Assembly (NCBI GenBank): GCA_015075625.1
Contig: JABTTZ010000001.1
Location: 930,001 to 994,000 of the forward strand
Length of the DNA: 64,000 nucleotides
Direction of reading: 5' to 3'
Origin: Anaerolineales bacterium
GTDB lineage: Bacteria; Chloroflexota; Anaerolineae; Aggregatilineales; UBA2796
Position numbers and translations under genes: made by a program. Below the pieces are notes generated by a model. It ran no database searches. It was not told the DNA's origin and saw nothing but the letters and a program-made list of their open reading frames with translations. Below are positions 56,025 through 64,000 of this stretch, in pieces (position 1 is the first letter of the stretch; every line of letters begins with the position of its first letter).

Positions 56025-56077
56025 AAATTAGATTTACATCTAATTTGAAGAATATCACAGCAGTCGAAGCCAGTCAA
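56025..56077 (-). promoter_or_regulatory. Promoter and palindromic operator of the ArsR gene
   Basis: On the minus strand TTGACT (56077-56072) and TATTCT (56054-56049) are 17 bases apart. The predicted start, near 56042, lies inside a perfect inverted repeat AAATTAGAT-TTAC-ATCTAATTT (56025-56046). The layout is that of a repressor blocking its own promoter. Confidence 0.75.
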
Positions 56078-56086
56078 GCCGGAAGG

Positions 56087-56116
56087 TTGCCCTTTAAGGC
56101 TGTCTTGCGCTATTGT
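56087..56116 (+). promoter_or_regulatory. Promoter of the EthD-ABC-MenA operon
   Basis: TTGCCC (56087-56092) and TATTGT (56111-56116) are 18 bases apart. The start expected seven bases on is 56123, exactly the ATG of the EthD-like gene, suggesting a leaderless message. Its -35 box lies nine bases from that of the divergent ArsR promoter. Confidence 0.5.
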
Positions 56117-56122
56117 ATGGGC

Positions 56123-56425
56123 ATGGTCAAACTTACCATTCTCTACAAAACCCCAATAAACAGCGCCGTTGATTTTGAGGCGCGTTATATAGGCAACCTT
56201 GCTCTGATGGAAGCGATGCCGGGGATCATGCGCCGGCAGGCGTGCCTCGTTTTGGGCGCTCCCGGTGGGCAATCCCCTTACCATCGGATGCTTGAACTTT
56301 ACTTTTCCGATTTCGAGATGCTCGATCAAGCGCTGCGCTCCCCACAGGGGCAGCGTGCCGGCGCAGATTTGATGAGCTTTGCCAAGGATTCTGAACTGAT
56401 CTTTGCCGAGGTGTGGGAGGAATAA
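56123..56425 (+). CDS. Small EthD-like dimeric alpha/beta-barrel protein
   Basis: The 100-residue product begins MVKLTILYKTP and contains FEARYIGNLALMEAMPGI, the EthD-type ferredoxin-like pattern; members form dimeric barrels that bind small aromatic or hydrophobic ligands, sometimes as monooxygenases or cyclases. No catalytic residue can be assigned. The start ATG at 56123 fits the family and the predicted transcription start; ATG at 56117 and an upstream frame to 56045 are less likely. The stop overlaps the next ATG by one base (TAATG) and its last codons hold the next ribosome site, so it is coupled to the ABC ATPase. Confidence 0.7.
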   Translation: MVKLTILYKTPINSAVDFEARYIGNLALMEAMPGIMRRQACLVLGAPGGQSPYHRMLELYFSDFEMLDQALRSPQGQRAGADLMSFAKDSELIFAEVWEE

Positions 56426-57210
56426 TGAGCGATTCCAGTCCCGTCGCCGCTAAGATCAGCGTGGAGGGCGTTACCATACGCTATGCTGGACGTGCCGGCA
56501 TAGGAGAAGTGACCGCCATTGAAGCCGTTGATCTGACGATTGCGGTGGGCGAATTCGTCGTCATTGTCGGTCCGAGCGGCTGCGGCAAGACGACTCTCTT
56601 ACGTGCCATCGGCGGGCTGCAGGGCGTCCTCAGCGGGCGGATCACCGTCGCCCACAGCGATCCGCAGCGCCCCGCTTCAGCGATGGTCTTTCAGGGGGCG
56701 TCCGTGTTTCCCTGGCTGACGGTGACCGAAAATGTCGCTTATGGGCTGCGAACACGCGGGCTGCCCTATGCCGAACGCATCGAACGGGCGCGGGAGTGGA
56801 TCGGGCGGGTGGGCTTGACGAAATTTGCCGAGGCATACCCCCACCAACTCTCCGGCGGGATGCGCCAGCGCGTTGGCTTGGCGCGGGCGTTTGCCTATGA
56901 TCCCGAAATATTGCTGATGGATGAGCCGTTTGGGGCGCTGGATGCCCAAACACGCCTGATCCTCCAAGAGACATTGCTTATGCTTTGGCAAAGCAGCGGG
57001 GCAACCGTTGTGTTTGTGACGCACAGCATTGATGAGGCGCTCTCGCTGGCGGATCGGGTGGTGATCATGTCGGCGCGTCCGGGGCGAATCATCGGGGAGG
57101 AACAGGTCACCCTTTCCCGCCCGCGCCAGACGGTCAGCCTGCGCCAAGACCCCCAATATGGCACGCTCTTTGGGCGCGTCTGGGCGCGTCTGCGGGACGA
57201 AGTAGGATGA
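56425..57210 (+). CDS. NitT/TauT-type ABC importer ATPase
   Basis: The 261-residue ATPase has Walker A GPSGCGKTT, Q-loop FQGASVFPWLTVTENVAYGL, signature LSGGMRQRVGLARAF, Walker B ILLMDEPFGALD and the H-loop in VTHSIDEAL. The VFPWLTV segment is characteristic of nitrate/taurine/aliphatic-sulfonate importers (SsuB, TauB, NrtD). GGGAGG lies inside the end of the EthD gene. Its membrane partner is the N-terminal half of the fusion protein at 57701. No NMT1-type binding protein is encoded here. Confidence 0.92.
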   Translation: MSDSSPVAAKISVEGVTIRYAGRAGIGEVTAIEAVDLTIAVGEFVVIVGPSGCGKTTLLRAIGGLQGVLSGRITVAHSDPQRPASAMVFQGASVFPWLTVTENVAYGLRTRGLPYAERIERAREWIGRVGLTKFAEAYPHQLSGGMRQRVGLARAFAYDPEILLMDEPFGALDAQTRLILQETLLMLWQSSGATVVFVTHSIDEALSLADRVVIMSARPGRIIGEEQVTLSRPRQTVSLRQDPQYGTLFGRVWARLRDEVG

Positions 57211-57272
57211 TTTCCGTGATTGCACTGATCAGAACAAAGCGAATGGCTGAACACGAAGGATGAACAAACCTC

Positions 57273-57701
57273 ATGCAACCCCCTCAACCTATCTATCAAC
57301 AAGAAACCTTGATCGGCGAATGGCGGCGGAGCATGTGGAGCATCGGCTTCTGGCTGCGCGTCGTCGGCACGGCAACGCTCTATTACTGGCTGCTGTGGAA
57401 GAAAAACCAGATCGTCCTCACGGATCGGCGCGTCACACAACGAATGGGCGGCATCCTCGGCGGCAAGGAAATTTCGATCACCATTGCCAATATCACGAAT
57501 GTCGAAATTGACACCCCGCCCCTCGGCGCGATCATGGGCTTTGCCGATATTCGGATCAGTTCGGCGGCGGGTGGGCGCACCGATCAGATCAACTTCAAGA
57601 CGCTCCATCGCCCCGATACCCTGAAAGCGGCAATCTATCGCCAGCAAGACACCATCCGCCGCAGCGCCACCTTTCCCGGACAGGAAGGAACGATGCGCTG
57701 A
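57273..57701 (+). CDS. Bacterial PH-domain (DUF304-like) protein
   Basis: The 142-residue product has a short hydrophobic segment (about residues 24-44) followed by a bPH_2-type domain: NQIVLTDRRVTQRMGGILGG is broken over two strands (only the first 19 quoted residues are contiguous with the domain start), then ITIANITNVEID and GFADIRISSA. Such proteins are membrane-associated and of unknown role. It starts 62 bases after the ATPase and its stop overlaps the start of the permease/MenA gene (TGATG), so it is an integral operon member. Confidence 0.75.
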   Translation: MQPPQPIYQQETLIGEWRRSMWSIGFWLRVVGTATLYYWLLWKKNQIVLTDRRVTQRMGGILGGKEISITIANITNVEIDTPPLGAIMGFADIRISSAAGGRTDQINFKTLHRPDTLKAAIYRQQDTIRRSATFPGQEGTMR

Positions 57702-59401
57702 TGAGTCGTTTACGCCTCAGCCGCCGTTGGCTTTCTGTCCTCTCGCCAGTGGTCGTCCTCCTTCTGTGGGAAGTTCTTGTTCAGTTGGGCGTGCTGAACC
57801 GTCGCTTCTTCCCGCAGCCCTCCCGCATCATCGAGACGCTCTACACCCTTGCCCAAAGCGGGCAGTTGTGGAATGAATTGGGGATCAGCACCCTACGGAT
57901 TATCTCAGGCTTTCTGATCGGCGCACTCCTCGGCATTTTCTTGGGGCTGCTGATTGGGATTAGCCAGACCGCCAGCGCCATCCTCCGCCCGCTGATCACG
58001 GCGATCAATCCGATCCCCAAAATCGCCCTGATTCCCTTCGTCGTTCTCGCCCTGGGCTTCACCGAATGGGCGCGCGTCCTTTCGATGGCGATCAGCGTCA
58101 TGCCGATCATGCTTTTGGACACGGCGGCGGCGGTGGGGCGCATTGATCCGACCTATTTTGAGGTGGCAAAAAGCTACCGTGCCTCGCGGTGGGCGGTGTT
58201 TTGGACGGTGGCACTTCCGGCAAGCCTGCCTAGCATCATGAACAGCGTGAAGTTAGGCTTATCCTATTCCCTAACGTTGATCATCGGCGTTGAACTCTTT
58301 GGCGCACAGCAAGGGATTGGAAAGTTCATCTGGGACAGCGCCAACCTTTATGCGGTGAACAAACTGGGCGCGGGGATTGTTGCCATTGCCATCACTGGCT
58401 GGCTGATCACCGCCCTCATCGACCTGATCACGCCGAGCCTGATCCCCTGGCAGCCGCGCCCGGTGGAGGCAGCCTTAGAGGAATCGCCTGTTCAACGCGC
58501 CCTGCGCATTTGGTGGCGTGCCGCCCGCCCCTGGAGCTATACCGCCGCCACCGTCCCCGCCCTTTTGGGGACGGTCATCGCCGCTTATCAGGGGCATTTC
58601 AACCTTGCCCATGCGGTGCTTGTCGTCGTTGGGTCGGTGGCGCTCCAAGCGGGGACGAACCTGATCAACGATTACTACGATCACCGCAAGGGCGCCGATA
58701 CCGAGAAATCACTGGGCGTTGGCGGGGCGATTCAACGCGGCGAACTAACTCCCCGTCAGGTGTTTTGGGGAGGCATTGCCGCCTTTGGTCTAGGATCGCT
58801 CATCGGGTTGTATTTCGTCAGCCAATATGGAGCGTTCATCCTCGCCTTGGGACTGCTCAGCGTCCTTGCTGGTTTTTTCTACACCGCCGGACCCTCCGCA
58901 TTGGCGTACATTGGCTTGGGCGAGATTACCGTGTTCGTCTTTATGGGACCGGTGATTGTTGTAGGGGCATATGTCGTGCAGGCGGGGCAGATTAGTTGGG
59001 AGGCGCTGATCGCCTCGCTACCCATTGGCTTTTTGGTTGCCGCTATTCTCCATGCCAACAACCTCCGTGATCTTGAGCAGGATCGGGCGATTGGCAAACG
59101 CACCCTAGCCACGATCTTGGGGCGGGAGCGGGCGACTATCGAATATTACATCCTTGTCGGGGGGACGTATGTGGCGCTGGCGATCAGTGTCCTTGTTGGC
59201 GGCGCCCCCCTTTCGGCGCTTTTAGGGATGCTCACCTTGCCGATGGCGTGGGGGCTGATGCAGCGCGTCTCGGTGACGAGTGAACCCGCCGCCCTGAACC
59301 CCATTTTGCGCAAGACGGCGCAGCTTCACGCTCGCTTTGGGATGCTGCTGGTCGGCGGGTGGCTGATCGCACTCTGTTTAGCGCTGCTGAACAAGAGCTA
59401 A
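57701..59401 (+). CDS. Fusion of NitT/TauT-type ABC permease and MenA/UbiA prenyltransferase
   Basis: One 566-residue frame encodes two enzymes. Residues 1 to about 262 are a complete ABC importer permease with six helices and the ATPase-contact loop FEVAKSYRASRWAVFW followed by TVALPASLPSIM. After a linker (PWQPRPVEAALEESPVQRA) residues about 275-566 are a UbiA-superfamily prenyltransferase with both Asp-rich sites: NDYYDHRKGAD at 323-333 and NNLRDLEQDRAIGKRTLA from 453, as in MenA, which joins dihydroxynaphthoate to a polyprenyl chain for menaquinone. No stop or start interrupts the junction. The ATG overlaps the upstream stop. The fusion suggests uptake coupled to prenylation. Confidence 0.9.
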   Translation: MSRLRLSRRWLSVLSPVVVLLLWEVLVQLGVLNRRFFPQPSRIIETLYTLAQSGQLWNELGISTLRIISGFLIGALLGIFLGLLIGISQTASAILRPLITAINPIPKIALIPFVVLALGFTEWARVLSMAISVMPIMLLDTAAAVGRIDPTYFEVAKSYRASRWAVFWTVALPASLPSIMNSVKLGLSYSLTLIIGVELFGAQQGIGKFIWDSANLYAVNKLGAGIVAIAITGWLITALIDLITPSLIPWQPRPVEAALEESPVQRALRIWWRAARPWSYTAATVPALLGTVIAAYQGHFNLAHAVLVVVGSVALQAGTNLINDYYDHRKGADTEKSLGVGGAIQRGELTPRQVFWGGIAAFGLGSLIGLYFVSQYGAFILALGLLSVLAGFFYTAGPSALAYIGLGEITVFVFMGPVIVVGAYVVQAGQISWEALIASLPIGFLVAAILHANNLRDLEQDRAIGKRTLATILGRERATIEYYILVGGTYVALAISVLVGGAPLSALLGMLTLPMAWGLMQRVSVTSEPAALNPILRKTAQLHARFGMLLVGGWLIALCLALLNKS

Positions 59402-59413
59402 AGCCGTCTCTGT

Positions 59414-59440
59414 GGCGACTACGCCAGTCGCCCCTTTCCC
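59414..59440. terminator. Hairpin between convergent genes
   Basis: GGCGACT and AGTCGCC pair around ACGCC, with CCCCTTTCCC after. It lies in the 49-base gap between the permease/MenA fusion and the carboxylase gene. Confidence 0.45.
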
Positions 59441-59450
59441 CTCTGCCGCT

Positions 59451-61061
59451 CTACATCCGAAATACCCCGTAGCGCGTCTCGGCAATCGGCGCGTTCAGAC
59501 ACGCAGAAAGCGCTAGAGCAACTACACGGCGTGTCTCTGGCGGGTCAATGATTCCGTCATCCCACAGGCGGGCGGTGGCATAATAGGGGCTGCCCTCCGC
59601 CTCATACTTCGCCAAGATTGGCTGTTTAAAGGCTGCCTGTGCCTCTGGCGAGAGCGGCGTTTCGCCCGCCCGTGTCTGCTGCTCCATCTTCACCGTCAAC
59701 AACACGTTCGCTGCTTGCTCACCCCCCATCACACTGATGCGGGCATTGGGGTACATGAACAAAAAGCGCGGCGAATAGGCACGCCCGCACATGGCGTAAT
59801 TGCCCGCCCCGAACGATCCGCCAATAATGACGGTGATTTTAGGGACGTTCGCGTTTGCCACCGCATGAACCATCTTTGCTCCGTCACGGGCGATTCCCTT
59901 GTTTTCCACCTCTTTACCAACCATAAAACCCGTGATGTTCTGCAAAAAGAGCAGGGGAATCCCCCGCGCCGTGCAAAGTTCAATGAAGTGCGCCCCTTTC
60001 AAGGCGCTCTCGCTGAACAGCACGCCATTGTTGGCAATGATCCCCACCGGATACCCCTCAATACGGGCGAACCCACAGACCAGCGTCTCGCCATAACGCG
60101 CTTTGAACTCACGGAATTTTCCCCCATCAATGATCCGCAGCAGCAGTTCGCGCACATCGTAGCTTTCGCGGAACGTCGTCGGGATCACCCCGTAGAGTTC
60201 ATCTGGATCGTAGGCAGGCGGTTCGGGTGGGGCAATATCCAATCCGATCTGTTTACGTGTGTTCAGCGCAGCGACAATATCGCGGCACTGCTCTAGGGCG
60301 TGATCATCATCCAGGGCGAAATGATCGGCAACGCCAGAAAGTCGCGTATGCACATCCGCCCCGCCGAGGTCTTCGGCGCTGACGTCCTCGCCCGTCGCCG
60401 CTTTCACCAGCGGCGGACCGCCGAGGAAAATCGTCCCCGTCCCTTTGACGATGATCGTCTCGTCGCTCATTGCCGGAATGTATGCCCCCCCCGCCGTACA
60501 CGACCCCATGACGACGGCAACTTGTGGGATTCCGGCGGCGCTCAGGCGTGCCTGATTGTAAAAAATCCGCCCGAAATGATCGCTGTTAGGAAATACCTCG
60601 TCTTGCAGCGGCAAAAACGCCCCGCCCGAATCGACCAAATACAGACAGGGAAGGCGATTTTCTTCGGCAATGGTTTGCGCCCGAAGGTGTTTTTTGACCG
60701 TGATCGGGTAATATGTGCCGCCTTTCACCGTCGCATCGTTGGCGATGATCAGGCATTCCCGCCCGCTGACGCGCCCAATTCCGGTGACAATTCCGGCGGC
60801 GGGCGCGTCCCCCTCGTACATACCCCATGCCGCTAGTGGCATCACCTCCAAAAAAGGGCTGCCTGGGTCGATCAGGCGATCAATCCGATCTCGAACAAAG
60901 AGCTTCCCTTGCTCGGCATGGCGTTTGCGATATTTTTCCCCGCCGCCGCCACGCACCAATACCAACCGTTCGCGCAGTTCGGCAGCAAGGGTGCGGTTGT
61001 GGGCGGCAGTCTCTTGAAAGTGTGCGTCGGCTGTGTTCAAATGTGATTCAAGGATGTCCAT
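59451..61061 (-). CDS. Acyl-CoA carboxylase carboxyltransferase subunit (methylcrotonyl-CoA type)
   Basis: The 536-residue product is a biotin-dependent carboxyltransferase beta subunit. [47 protein letters not shown] and [15 protein letters not shown] are closest to 3-methylcrotonyl-CoA carboxylase (leucine breakdown) and geranyl-CoA carboxylase. The biotin carboxylase/carrier subunit is not within the window, so the assignment of substrate is provisional. There is no ribosome site before the ATG. Confidence 0.9.
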   Translation of the reverse strand: MDILESHLNTADAHFQETAAHNRTLAAELRERLVLVRGGGGEKYRKRHAEQGKLFVRDRIDRLIDPGSPFLEVMPLAAWGMYEGDAPAAGIVTGIGRVSGRECLIIANDATVKGGTYYPITVKKHLRAQTIAEENRLPCLYLVDSGGAFLPLQDEVFPNSDHFGRIFYNQARLSAAGIPQVAVVMGSCTAGGAYIPAMSDETIIVKGTGTIFLGGPPLVKAATGEDVSAEDLGGADVHTRLSGVADHFALDDDHALEQCRDIVAALNTRKQIGLDIAPPEPPAYDPDELYGVIPTTFRESYDVRELLLRIIDGGKFREFKARYGETLVCGFARIEGYPVGIIANNGVLFSESALKGAHFIELCTARGIPLLFLQNITGFMVGKEVENKGIARDGAKMVHAVANANVPKITVIIGGSFGAGNYAMCGRAYSPRFLFMYPNARISVMGGEQAANVLLTVKMEQQTRAGETPLSPEAQAAFKQPILAKYEAEGSPYYATARLWDDGIIDPPETRRVVALALSACLNAPIAETRYGVFRM

Positions 61062-61194
61062 AAGGTGTTTTCAATCGTTTCTTGCTTGTCTATCAAGGCG
61101 TGTGTGTAGGGCGAATTATAGCGTGTGCTGAAACCTCCCTCGCCTTTTTGCGTAGAACCATATGGTATACGATGTGCGTCTATAAGGTGACTCC

Positions 61195-61725
61195 ATGACC
61201 TTGCCAGAGCGAAAGTTAACCGATGCCTTAAGCGATGAGGACTTGATCCGCCTCGCTAGTGATCTTCCCGAAGTTTCCCCTACCCCAGACGATGCGCCCT
61301 TGCCCACTGCCGAACACACCGCACAAACTGGACACATGGCGCAGACGGTAGACATAAACCCTGAGAAAATCCCTGAGTCCACCGTTGAGCAAGATATTCA
61401 CGCCCGCGCTGAACGCCTTCGCCAGCAAGAAGACGCCCCCAAACTGCCGAACGCCGAAACGCCAACGCCGAGCGCCCGTCCGAAGGTGACAAATGCCGCC
61501 ACCGCCAAACCTCCCAAAGCAAAAGCTGTCTCAAAACCCTACGAACGGTATGAATTCACCTTACCGGAAACACGGGAAGATTGGATGGAATGGGGCATTA
61601 AAGCGGCAGTGTGCGTCATTGGGGCGTGGCTAATCGCCTCGGCAATCCCCATGCTGATGATGATCGCCTTTGTCGGCATTATGGGCTGGCTGCTCTACGA
61701 CACACGGCGGCGGGAAGGAAACTAA
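61195..61725 (+). CDS. Hypothetical membrane protein with disordered N-terminus
   Basis: The 176-residue product has an acidic start (LSDEDLIRLASDLPE), a Pro/Thr/Ala-rich disordered region to about residue 115, then KPYERYEFTLPETREDWMEW and two closely spaced hydrophobic segments (about 138-168). I do not recognise a family. AAGGTGACTCC precedes the ATG with good spacing. The following gene has its own promoter. Confidence 0.65.
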   Translation: MTLPERKLTDALSDEDLIRLASDLPEVSPTPDDAPLPTAEHTAQTGHMAQTVDINPEKIPESTVEQDIHARAERLRQQEDAPKLPNAETPTPSARPKVTNAATAKPPKAKAVSKPYERYEFTLPETREDWMEWGIKAAVCVIGAWLIASAIPMLMMIAFVGIMGWLLYDTRRREGN

Positions 61726-61769
61726 CCCCGAACCAAGACAGCGACGGTTTTAGGCGCGGGGTTTCGAGG

Positions 61770-61775
61770 TATAAT
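61770..61775 (+). promoter_or_regulatory. -10 box for a near-leaderless message
   Basis: TATAAT ends nine bases before the ATG at 61784, so transcription should begin about two bases before the codon. No ribosome site is present. Confidence 0.5.
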
Positions 61776-61783
61776 CGTCCTCT

Positions 61784-62182
61784 ATGCGACGACTTGTCCT
61801 CTCTTTGCTCATTGGTCTTCTCATCGGCGCGGCAATTGGTCTGACGCTCGGTTGGATCGTCCTCCCGGCAGCGACGGTAGAGGGCGATTTGCGATCCCTT
61901 TCCGCCCGCTATAAGGACGATTACACGGTGATGGTCGCCGCTGGCTTCATCGTGGATCGTGATGTGGCGGCGGCGGTGGATCGCCTTGCCCCATTGGGTA
62001 TGGCGAATGTCTTCACCTATGTGCGCGATGTCACCGAGCGCTATATCTCTCAAGCGGGAAAAGGGCGCGAGGCGGATATTCGCAACCTTGTTGAACTCTC
62101 TTGCGCCCTCGGCTATTGTTCCCCCCTCATGGAAGGCTTTCGTTTGCCAACACCAATTCCTTCCCCAACGCCCGGATCGTAA
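61784..62182 (+). CDS. Small anchored protein, paralogue of the next gene
   Basis: The 132-residue product has one N-terminal membrane helix (about residues 5-30) with LPA at its end and an outside domain of about 90 residues with Cys residues near the end, then a Pro/Thr tail. The pattern W-I-x-x-P at the end of the helix, KDDYTVMVAAGFIVDRDVAAAVDRL and a late alanine helix matches the N-terminal part of the next gene's product. No known family is recognised. The stop abuts the next ATG. Translation is probably leaderless. Confidence 0.7.
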   Translation: MRRLVLSLLIGLLIGAAIGLTLGWIVLPAATVEGDLRSLSARYKDDYTVMVAAGFIVDRDVAAAVDRLAPLGMANVFTYVRDVTERYISQAGKGREADIRNLVELSCALGYCSPLMEGFRLPTPIPSPTPGS

Positions 62183-63046
62183 ATGATGCGCCGTAACTCA
62201 TTGAACATTGCTCTGGGAGCGTTGGTTATAGGTATCTTCGCCGGTATTGCTGGTGGGCTGCTCTATGCATGGCGCATTGACCCTCGTGTGGAAACGGACA
62301 TTCGCCCCGCACAGCTTAACGAGGAAGGGCGGGCAAAGTACCTCGTTGCCCTCAGCCTTGCCTACAGCCGTGACCGCGACTTGCTGCGGGCGGCAGAGCG
62401 CCTCAACGAAATCGGCGTCGATTGGACAGCATTGGCGGCAGCCGCCTGCGATCTCGCCGGTTCAGGGTACGCCAGCACAAACACCGGGCTGACCGCCATC
62501 TCAGCGATGGTTTCCCTTGCCGCCTCACAGGGGGCGACAGGCTGTGCCTCGCTGCTCTTGCCCGGCGAGACACCCACCCCCGGCGGCGCAACGGCGACGG
62601 CAACCCTTCACCCAACGGCAACCTTCACCCCAGTGGCAACGAAAACGCCCACCGAAGTTCCCACACCGACGCTCACCCTCCCGCCTGTGGTGCTGCCAAC
62701 GCCCGTTGGTGAATTTACGATCACCCTCCAAGAATCGCTCTGCAATGCCGAATTGCAAAATATGATCCTCGTCAGCGTGCGCGATGCCAATGATCGTGGG
62801 CTTCCGGGGATGGCGGTGGAAGTCCTTTGGGGTGATGGACGGGAGACGTTTTACACCGGACTAAAACCAGAAGAAGACGCTGGCTACGCCGATTTTACAA
62901 TGACCCCCGGAACGCTTTATCAAGTTGCCTTGCCGGGCTTGAGTGACCGCACCCGTCGCCTAGAGGCGGGAAACTGCACAACCGCGAACGGTAGCACAGC
63001 GTTGGCGTCCTATCGGGTGGTGTTCAAGCGGGCGCGGGCGAACTAG
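62183..63046 (+). CDS. Anchored protein with paralogous domain, Thr/Pro stalk and beta-domain
   Basis: The 287-residue product begins directly after the previous stop. It shares that protein's plan: an N-terminal helix, then RAKYLVALSLAYSRDRDLLRAAERL. It adds a Thr/Pro-rich stalk (about residues 130-175) and a C-terminal domain of about 110 residues beginning GEFTITLQESLC, which looks like a small beta-sandwich with two cysteines. No catalytic motif is seen, and the family is unknown. Tandem duplication followed by extension is the simplest history. Confidence 0.7.
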   Translation: MMRRNSLNIALGALVIGIFAGIAGGLLYAWRIDPRVETDIRPAQLNEEGRAKYLVALSLAYSRDRDLLRAAERLNEIGVDWTALAAAACDLAGSGYASTNTGLTAISAMVSLAASQGATGCASLLLPGETPTPGGATATATLHPTATFTPVATKTPTEVPTPTLTLPPVVLPTPVGEFTITLQESLCNAELQNMILVSVRDANDRGLPGMAVEVLWGDGRETFYTGLKPEEDAGYADFTMTPGTLYQVALPGLSDRTRRLEAGNCTTANGSTALASYRVVFKRARAN

Positions 63047-63084
63047 GGTGATGAGGCGGTGGGGAGTTTCTGCGCAAGTGAGCG

Positions 63085-63341
63085 CCCGCCGCTAAAGCAG
63101 CGGGCTAAGGCTAACCACCCCTTCGGGGCTTGGAAGGCAAAAAATACCGTTCGTCTTTCCCCCTCTCCTCGCTTGCGTGGGAGAGGGGCTAGGGGTGAGG
63201 GGTTCTTTTCCTGACCCCGCCGCTAAAGCAGCGGGCTAAGGCTAACCACCCCTTCGGGGCTTGGAAGGCAAAAAATACCGTTCGTCTTTCCCCCTTTCTT
63301 CGCGTGCGGGGAAAGGGAGTAGGGAGGATAGGGGTTCTTCT
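63085..63341 (-). repeat. Two tandem 131-base units, each with a reverse copy of the palindromic repeat
   Basis: Units start at 63085 and 63216. Each has the reverse complement of the 8013-family repeat (63085-63137 and 63216-63268), then the shared AAAAAATACCGTTCGTCTTT and a CCCCTYTC hairpin. The first 85 bases are almost identical in both units; the hairpin arms differ. This accounts for most of the 63047-63499 gap, which has no gene. Confidence 0.8.
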
Positions 63342-63499
63342 AAAAATCGCTGTGGCAGTACTTAGGGTGTCGCTGAACTGTGCTGCGGCGTTGACAGCAC
63401 CGTTTGAAGGCAAGTCTTGCTCAATTGTTTGCTCAGGGGGCATACTTGCGCATCTTTCATCTTCTATCCATAGAATCAGGACTAATTTGTAGATTCCCT

Positions 63500-64000
63500 A
63501 TGCATGTTTATCTTGCCCCTCACCCAGACGACGCCGCCTTTAGCTGTGGCGCACAAATCGCGGAGCGCACCGGACGCGGCGAAAGCGTCCTGATCTATAC
63601 CGTCATGGCGGGTGCGCCGCCAGCACACCTTATCCCCAACCCGTTCATCAGCGAACACCATGAACGGTGGGGACTGGGCTTAGCGGGCGATCAGGTTGTT
63701 TCTGCCCGCCGGCAGGAAGACGCTGCCGCTGCCGCTGCCCTCGGTGCAATGATCCGTTACGGCGAGACACCGGAGGCGCTCTACCGCGCCGATAGGGAAA
63801 CGGGCGAGGGATTCTATCAGGATCGGGCGGCGCTCTTTGGCACCCCGCATCCCGCCGAGGCAGACTTGCCTAACGAATTGGTGGCAGCGTTCAGCGCCGC
63901 TATCTCAGAACCGCTTACCGCCCTGTATGCCCCGCTTGGCGTTGGCGGGCATGTCGATCACCAACTGACCCGCTCGCTTGGGCTGGCGCTGGCGCTGGCA
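63500..64000 (+). CDS. PIG-L/LmbE-family deacetylase (3' partial)
   Basis: The frame starting ATG at 63500 is open to the end of the window, giving the first 167 residues. It has the zinc-site motif LAPHPDDAAFSCGAQ at residues 5-19 and, close to the edge, PLGVGGHVDHQLT with the third ligand His, so the protein is a PIG-L-type deacetylase. It differs from the one at 52279: it has a longer insertion between the motifs (ISEHHERWGLG region). The C-terminus is missing. No ribosome site is evident. Confidence 0.85.
   Translation, partial: MHVYLAPHPDDAAFSCGAQIAERTGRGESVLIYTVMAGAPPAHLIPNPFISEHHERWGLGLAGDQVVSARRQEDAAAAAALGAMIRYGETPEALYRADRETGEGFYQDRAALFGTPHPAEADLPNELVAAFSAAISEPLTALYAPLGVGGHVDHQLTRSLGLALALA

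Noticed and set aside
54522-59401. PstS-like lipoprotein as the binding protein of the permease/MenA operon
   Set aside because: NitT/TauT-type importers use a different binding-protein family, and the ArsR gene on the other strand separates them. It was kept only as a possibility.
63304-63492. Small frame of 62 codons after the tandem repeats
   Set aside because: It begins within the repeat hairpin, has no ribosome site and no recognisable protein pattern.

Overview
The window looks like chromosome from a Chloroflexota bacterium, most likely near Anaerolineae. This is inferred from gene style, not from a marker gene. The signs are G+C-rich genes with frequent GTG/TTG starts, many surface proteins ending in PD40/TolB-like beta-propellers, Thr/Pro-rich spacers, a protein kinase with an extracellular propeller, a histone-tailed HU protein, and cell-surface features of a single-membrane cell (lipoboxes, an LPSTG-type tail). 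About 47 protein genes are supported. I saw no rRNA, tRNA, CRISPR array or prophage.

Layout. 1-7 kb: the end of a His-rich helix-hairpin-helix protein, malate dehydrogenase, an ABC exporter with a secreted propeller protein, and a trpS operon. 7-18 kb: an acetyltransferase behind an elaborate leader, an orphan Wzt-like ATPase, a methyltransferase, a PQQ-type sugar dehydrogenase, a Gfo/Idh oxidoreductase, aroQ, a PspA-like protein, HU, a YchF-like GTPase, a phosphoesterase and argF. 18-26 kb: a run of same-strand genes (TPR protein, diadenylate cyclase CdaA, LOG-like protein, M20 peptidase, GH5-like enzyme). 26-38 kb: a giant secreted metallopeptidase/beta-helix/propeller protein, a CtpE-like P-type ATPase, an alpha-amylase with a LysM lipoprotein, a sugar-nucleotide-type SDR, ndk and a single-domain lycopene-cyclase-like protein. 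38-48 kb: the sensor kinase, a methyltransferase, a decayed IS4-type insertion sequence and a wall-anchored pullulanase. 48-54 kb: a chelatase ChlI/ChlD pair joined by a probable -1 frameshift, a DUF3352 protein, a PIG-L deacetylase and tgt. 54-64 kb: a PstS-like lipoprotein, an ArsR-DUF2087 regulator divergent from an operon that ends in an ABC-permease/MenA fusion, an acyl-CoA carboxylase subunit, tandem paralogous membrane proteins, and a PIG-L gene running off the end.

How parts work together. Alpha-glucan use is represented by a secreted amylase and a cell-wall pullulanase, with LysM and propeller proteins probably supporting the cell surface. The two most unusual loci are the operon at 56.1-59.4 kb, where an importer permease and a quinone prenyltransferase form one polypeptide, and the A9 slippery run at 48.97 kb, which can turn the ChlI-like ATPase into a ChlI-ChlD fusion. 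Intergenic space is colonised by two small palindromic repeat families and one MITE-like element.
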